The notes under the pieces were generated by a model, which had not been told where the DNA came from, ran no database searches, and saw only the letters and a program-made list of their open reading frames with translations. The translations under genes and the position numbers were made by a program. A stretch of DNA of 64,000 nucleotides from Rhabditophanes sp. KR3021 (lineage: Eukaryota > Nematoda > Chromadorea > Rhabditida > Alloionematidae): contig CAUJLY010000006.1 in assembly GCA_963281155.1 (NCBI GenBank), forward strand, positions 9,548,001 to 9,612,000, written 5' to 3'. Of this stretch, positions 59,008 through 64,000 are shown piece by piece (within the stretch, counting starts at the first letter, position 1; the number at the start of each line of letters is the position of its first letter).

Positions 59008-62000
59008 GTGGTTGTTGCCCCTCTTCCTGTTAAATCATTCAAGCACAGCATTCTCCACTGGATGTCATTAACTTTATCTTTAAATGTACTTTTTATTTAT
59101 TGTTTATGGGAGTAATATTTATCTTCCATAAAGTATGATTTTGTTATTTAGGTTTGACTTGATTGTTGTCAAAACAATTTGTGTTACCAATTTATCAATA
59201 TTTTGTTTATTCACAGCGGACTGTTTCCCTTAATTAAATTTATTTAATCAAAAATTTAAGTTTAAATAAAGATAAATTTGTGTTACATATTATTTGAATT
59301 CTCTTAGAGGGGTGGAAGATTGGTTAAAGTAAACATCATCTTTAATAATATTATTATGTTCATTCAACATTTCTTATTAAAATTAATTTTCAACCTATAG
59401 GCTACAAGATTTTTGATATTGCACAAAGCAACGCACTCCTTTCAAAAACCCTAAAAACAATGTTTTTGTATTTCAATAAACTATCATCAATATTTAAAAA
59501 GTGTCCAATTGTGTGGTGTTAAACGTTTGATTATAGCACATTTTTTATATTTATTGCCACCTTATGATAAATTAATGCCATTTTAGCGTGTTAAATAGTA
59601 ACACTACTAGTGTCTCTATAAAAGAAAATGTTCCGATTCCAAGAAAAAAATAACCCAAATCGAATTTTTACCAATGTCTGTTAATTTGTATTTACTGTGC
59701 TTTTCAATCTACTAATCTCATGGACTTTACTTGCGATTAACCTTCCAAATCAGTTTTATATAATTTCATAATAATAAAAATACTATTAAAGTTTATTTAT
59801 CATTTCTTCAATAATAATAAAAGTTAATTTCACTAGACAATTGGCTTCATTTAGACAAATATCGTAAGCAACAAACAAACTAGTTGATTCTTCAAATTGA
59901 ATTCTCTCCATCCAAATTCATACATTTATCTAAGTTCGATTGCTAGCGAAAATTTTATCTCAAAATTATATACATGTCTCGTATTTGTGTTTTTCAATGA
60001 TGATTGTTGTTTGCCTAATTTATAAATTTTTTGGATAAACTTTAACCTTTAAGCTACTTATTAAATTATTGTTCGATTTTTCTTTTTTAAAGATAATAAG
60101 AATGATTGCTTCTTGCAGTAAAGTAATGTTTTCAAGTTTTAAAAACTTATTTTCTTGTACCAAAAAGACTCGATAACTTATTTGTAATCAAATTTATTAC
60201 GATATTTCCATCTTTAAATATATCTTTTTAAAATGATTTTTGAATGCACTAAAAAATTGTCTTTGTCAAACCTAAAAATAAGAGTAATCGTAAACTAAAT
60301 CATTATGCACATGGAATCCTATATCCTAGGTAGTAAATAAACATTTAAATATTTTACATAGTCTCATGATTACAATAGAATATAACAAAAATGAAACTGA
60401 TATATAAAATGCCCTACAAAATAGTCTTCACTGAATTAAACTTTTAAAATTACTTTACCATATTTTATGTCAGGAAATAAGTCAATTTCAGAGTGAATTA
60501 CTTTTAAAGTACAAAAATAACAATCATACTGTTGATGATGCATTTGAAGTGAAATTGAACATTGTAGGGTGTTTTTAATTGAACTGTGGTTGGATATGAT
60601 AAAATTAACTTTTATTTTGTTTTTGCTGAAAATGATGTGAATTTGTTTACTTTGAGGTATGCACCAGGCGATTGTTGTTAAATAATAATAGTCTTGATGG
60701 TTTAGGGACGTTGGAGTAGTTGCGAATATAATTGAAAATGTAATATGTATGCATTAAAGAAGATGATATGCAAGTATTGGATCCTTTTTTATATAAATTT
60801 TGATAGAGGTATAAAATGCAGTAAAAATAAGTTTTATTTGCTTTGTTCATAGACAACTTATATACATCATTAATAAGTCATTTTATATTAGTTTGAAGAC
60901 AAAAATAAAGTTTATTCTGTCATAAAAGAAAAGACGAGTGAATGCAATGTCTTGTTTTATTATTTTAATGGAGTACATTTCAATTATGTGCCAATCATGT
61001 AAATAAAATTCTACTTAAGGAAAGCTTATTGTATTTAAAAAATTAATATGTCTATACATTTTGGTGGGCGCCATTTGCAAAAAATAGTTGATGGAATATG
61101 TTGCCATGTTTTGTGAGTTATCATTTAGTATGTAATCATTATTCGCCCCACCATTATTGCATCAAAAGTTTACGAACCCTCCTTTATGAATGAGAATTGT
61201 ACTTAAGGCATTTCAAAAATTAAAATTTTGCCACTATCTCTCAATAAAAGTATACTTCATCATTTTTATCTTTAAACTTACAATCGGATTGTGGTGCGAA
61301 GCCATGTGGAACCTTTTGGTTATGGTCTGTAATAGTTTGACGATTAAATAAAAGTAGTCATCACAAATTATTTATAACAAATATTAACTAATTCCAACAA
61401 TTCAACCCCATATGGTTTACTACTTTATTTTGTTGACATTATCATCTATTTTGGGTTAATTTTTAATGTAGCCCAGTAATTGGCTTTGGCTTTGATTGTC
61501 TTTTTGAATTGTAAGTATAAGCATGATGCGATGAGTAAAAAAGTAATTAAAGGACTTTGGTCTATTTTATGATGGCAATAGATACATTTAGATACTTTAC
61601 TAGATTATCTTTAAATCATTCTAGAAACAAGTACTACTGATAAAATTAATGATAAATGATATTGAAAAGGACTTTAGGTACTTTTGACATATCATTATTT
61701 TAGTAAAAAGAATTGGTCCCAATGTTTTATTACATGCTACATATTATGTCATTGGTGTGGTAATATTTTTGGGGTTCTCCAAAATTTGACAATTAACAGA
61801 AAAAAGACGAGATGAACAAAATCTCTTTAGTACCAATTTTATTCCTTCTAAATTAATAAACTTTCCCTAAGAATAGAATAAAACACCACTAATTTGGGTT
61901 TGACAATTGTCGGCTTTGTTTTCCTTGGAAATGACATCTTTGAAGGAAGTGCAACATCTGGGCATTGTGTTTTGGTTAGGGGTAACAAATAAAGTTACCT

Positions 62001-62698
62001 TTAATTAAATATATCCATGTTTGTTTTTATAGTAATGCAATCTTTTTGTTGAAATGGAAATTGCCACTAAATTTCTATTCTGCCCTGTTTAAGTATTCTT
62101 ACTTTAATATAAAAAAGTATTTTAATTGTAACAAATATATTAAATTTACTCATATAATAAAAACCAAACAATTGACAAAAAAATACTCTATTCTATAGCG
62201 ATTAAACTTTTACTTTTTGAACATATGTATTCAATTTTTTGTTTTGCCTCAAACCCTCAACTTATTATATCGCAATTTTAGAATAATAAGAGCTTATCTA
62301 GTATTCACAAGTATTTAGAAAGAAACCAATTTAGTTTAATCATATTGTATAGAAAGTCAAGAATCATATTTAAAACGTTAATAAAATAATGCCTATTTAT
62401 TTTTAGCTTCAACTTTCTAATTCATCTCTTATATTCACTTATAGAGATGTACATTTTAATTTCAATAAAAGACTATTAAATATTTAAAAAGTCTGTATCC
62501 TATACTTATTTTTTCTAAATTGAACTACATTAAAGTATTTGGGATGTATTTAGTATTGTAATTGACATTCACAATTTAATCATTGAAACTGTTCTTTTTT
62601 ATGTGTTAAAATCATTTTTTTAATCCAAAACAAACTTTCCTATATCTTTCTCCTTTAGTAAGCTTTAAAATTGTGAAGTTTAAATTCAAATTTGAAGT
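59008..62698. other. Intergenic, 3.7 kb
   Basis: AT-rich, with IMPDH 3' UTR at the left (polyadenylation-like AATAAA near 59264). No coding frame of quality, no tandem array, no transposon. TCCTTTAG ending near 62659 upstream of the channel ATG is a possible acceptor. Confidence 0.45.
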
Positions 62699-64000
62699 AT
62701 GAAAAGTCATTCTTTCATATATCCGGTGCTAATTTTATTTTGCTACCACGTGCCGTTTGCCACATCAGATGATGAGTGCAATGAATCATTATTGTACAGA
62801 CAAAGTTTCTTGAAAGAAATAATGAAGACATACGACAAGACTGTGCTTCCCAGTGTTGCAGGGGTTAATGTTACTGTTGAAGTTACTATTCAGGACATTT
62901 CCTCCATTTCGGAGTTGTCAGGATCCTTTGAGACTGATTTATGGTTTTCAGCTATTTGGTTGGATTCGAGATTGATGTATAGTAATATTTCATGTAAAAA
63001 GAATTTGTCACTGGATGCATCTGTTGCTGATTTGTTATGGAAACCACAGCTTACATTTGTCAACTCTAAGAAAACTGAAATTCACAAAAGTCCTACCCAA
63101 AATGTTCTTTTAATCATTTACCCAAATGGAACGGTAAGTCTTTAGAGAGAGTAATAATTAGCTTAGTACTATTAGGTTTGGTTGAATTATCGTCTCAGAG
63201 TAATGGCTGGCTGTTATTTTGAATTGTCCAACTTTCCTCTAGACAATCAGGAATGTTTTTTGGTGATGGAGTCCTACAATTATAATATTGCCGAAGTCAG
63301 GCTGCAGTTTAGGGTCTGGGAGCCCGTATCAATACCTGACCCCGATTTCAAACTGCCCGACTTCAAATTCTACAACGTATCATGGGAAAAGTCAATGGAA
63401 ACATACACAGCCGGGATGTGGGATCAACTGCGGATCAACTTTAAATTCAAAAGACTTTACGGTTACTATTTACTACAAATGTACCTCCCGACATACTTAT
63501 CAGTTTTAATTAGTTTTATAGCGTTTTGGATTGACAGCAAAGCTCTGGGTGCCCGTATCACATTGAGTGTAAGCTCCCTGATGGCTTTGAGTTTCCAGGT
63601 CCTCCTTTCCATTTACTTTTCGTAAACTTAATTTCCTTTGTTTTAGATGGGCAATGTTGTTAAGAATTTTCCGAGATCTTCGGTCGTCAAAGTACGTTTC
63701 GTTTTTTACTTAACTGTAGTTACATGGCATTGCATCATTTTTAGGCAATTGATATTTGGTTTATATTTTGCATATTCACAATTTTTATGTCACTCGTCGA
63801 GTTGGCTATAGTAGGCTTTATAGATAAAGCTTTAGAAAAAAATCAAAAGAGAAAGCTGATGCGTAGTAATGGGTATAAAAGAGATAATATCTTTAGATTG
63901 TAAGTATTTAGAGACTTAATTGAAGACACTTTTTATTCAAAATTAATCATTTTGTTTAAGAGAAAATGGAAATGGTCGGTCAATGTCACCAGACTATAAT
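62699..64000 (+). CDS. Cys-loop ligand-gated ion channel subunit, anion type (5' part)
   Basis: Exons so far: 62699-63133, 63176-63598, 63647-63691, 63745-63899, and 63961 onward, cut by the window end. A signal peptide ([17 protein letters not shown]) is followed by the ligand-binding domain with [22 protein letters not shown] and the Cys loop [15 protein letters not shown] (13 residues between cysteines). TM1 is in [22 protein letters not shown]2 in [22 protein letters not shown]3 in [20 protein letters not shown]. The TM2 stretch '[11 protein letters not shown]...[14 protein letters not shown]' is closest to the acetylcholine-gated chloride (ACC/LGC-46) branch known from nematodes. The anion-selectivity position before TM2 reads GAR where most anion channels have PAR. 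TM4 lies outside the window. The ligand is inferred only. Confidence 0.85.

Overview
The window is an AT-rich stretch of a nematode nuclear genome. Evidence: a nematode cuticle collagen with its N-terminal membrane segment and Gly-X-Y blocks; an LGG-1-type GABARAP; a nematode-style chemoreceptor; a lustrin-type cysteine-rich secreted protein; introns mostly 37-55 bases long with GTAAGT and TTT(C)AG borders; and a splice-acceptor-like TTTNAG a few bases upstream of many start codons, as expected for spliced-leader trans-splicing. The species cannot be fixed by eye. A clade IV (Tylenchina) nematode of about 30% GC would fit.

1-12.5 kb, all genes on the minus strand: the N-terminal part of COG8; a large OB-fold protein resembling POT1; two short genes I do not recognise; a seven-exon cuticle collagen; a valacyclovir-hydrolase-like serine hydrolase; a small four-pass membrane protein; and a stand-alone cytochrome b5.

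12.5-30.8 kb: LGG-1/GABARAP (+), followed by a decayed partial copy of itself; a leucine-rich-repeat gene in broken frames (-); a reverse-transcriptase fossil (-); a BPI/LBP-type lipid-binding protein (+) convergent with mitochondrial GABA transaminase (-); a secreted Cys-rich protein (-); a two-RING protein (-); a TMEM222 homologue (-); a triose-phosphate-transporter-family carrier (+) convergent with an ARHGAP1-type RhoGAP (-) that carries one extra base.

30.8-41.5 kb: gene-poor, 10.8 kb. It contains a sharp reversal of GC skew near 38.5 kb, C-rich before and G-rich after.

41.5-64 kb: an N-terminally extended globin (+); a fold-back element; a seven-pass receptor (+); a BTB-BACK-Kelch gene (-); remnants of SPT5 and of tRNA-dihydrouridine synthase 3 (-); an SLC41 magnesium transporter (-); a nine-zinc-finger BTB transcription factor matching EOR-1/PLZF (-); IMP dehydrogenase (+); and the 5' part of an anion-type Cys-loop channel (+) cut by the window end.

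The genes are functionally independent. No operon, CRISPR array, tRNA or rRNA was recognised. A theme is frame breaks: at least five otherwise coherent genes need a one-base change to be read through, mostly at homopolymers, suggesting base-level consensus errors, while the lgg-1 and DUS3 copies are true pseudogenes. I found no convincing undescribed multi-gene system; the best unexplained signals are the 38.5 kb skew switch, the 43.1 kb fold-back element and the pseudogene cluster at 47.5-48.8 kb.
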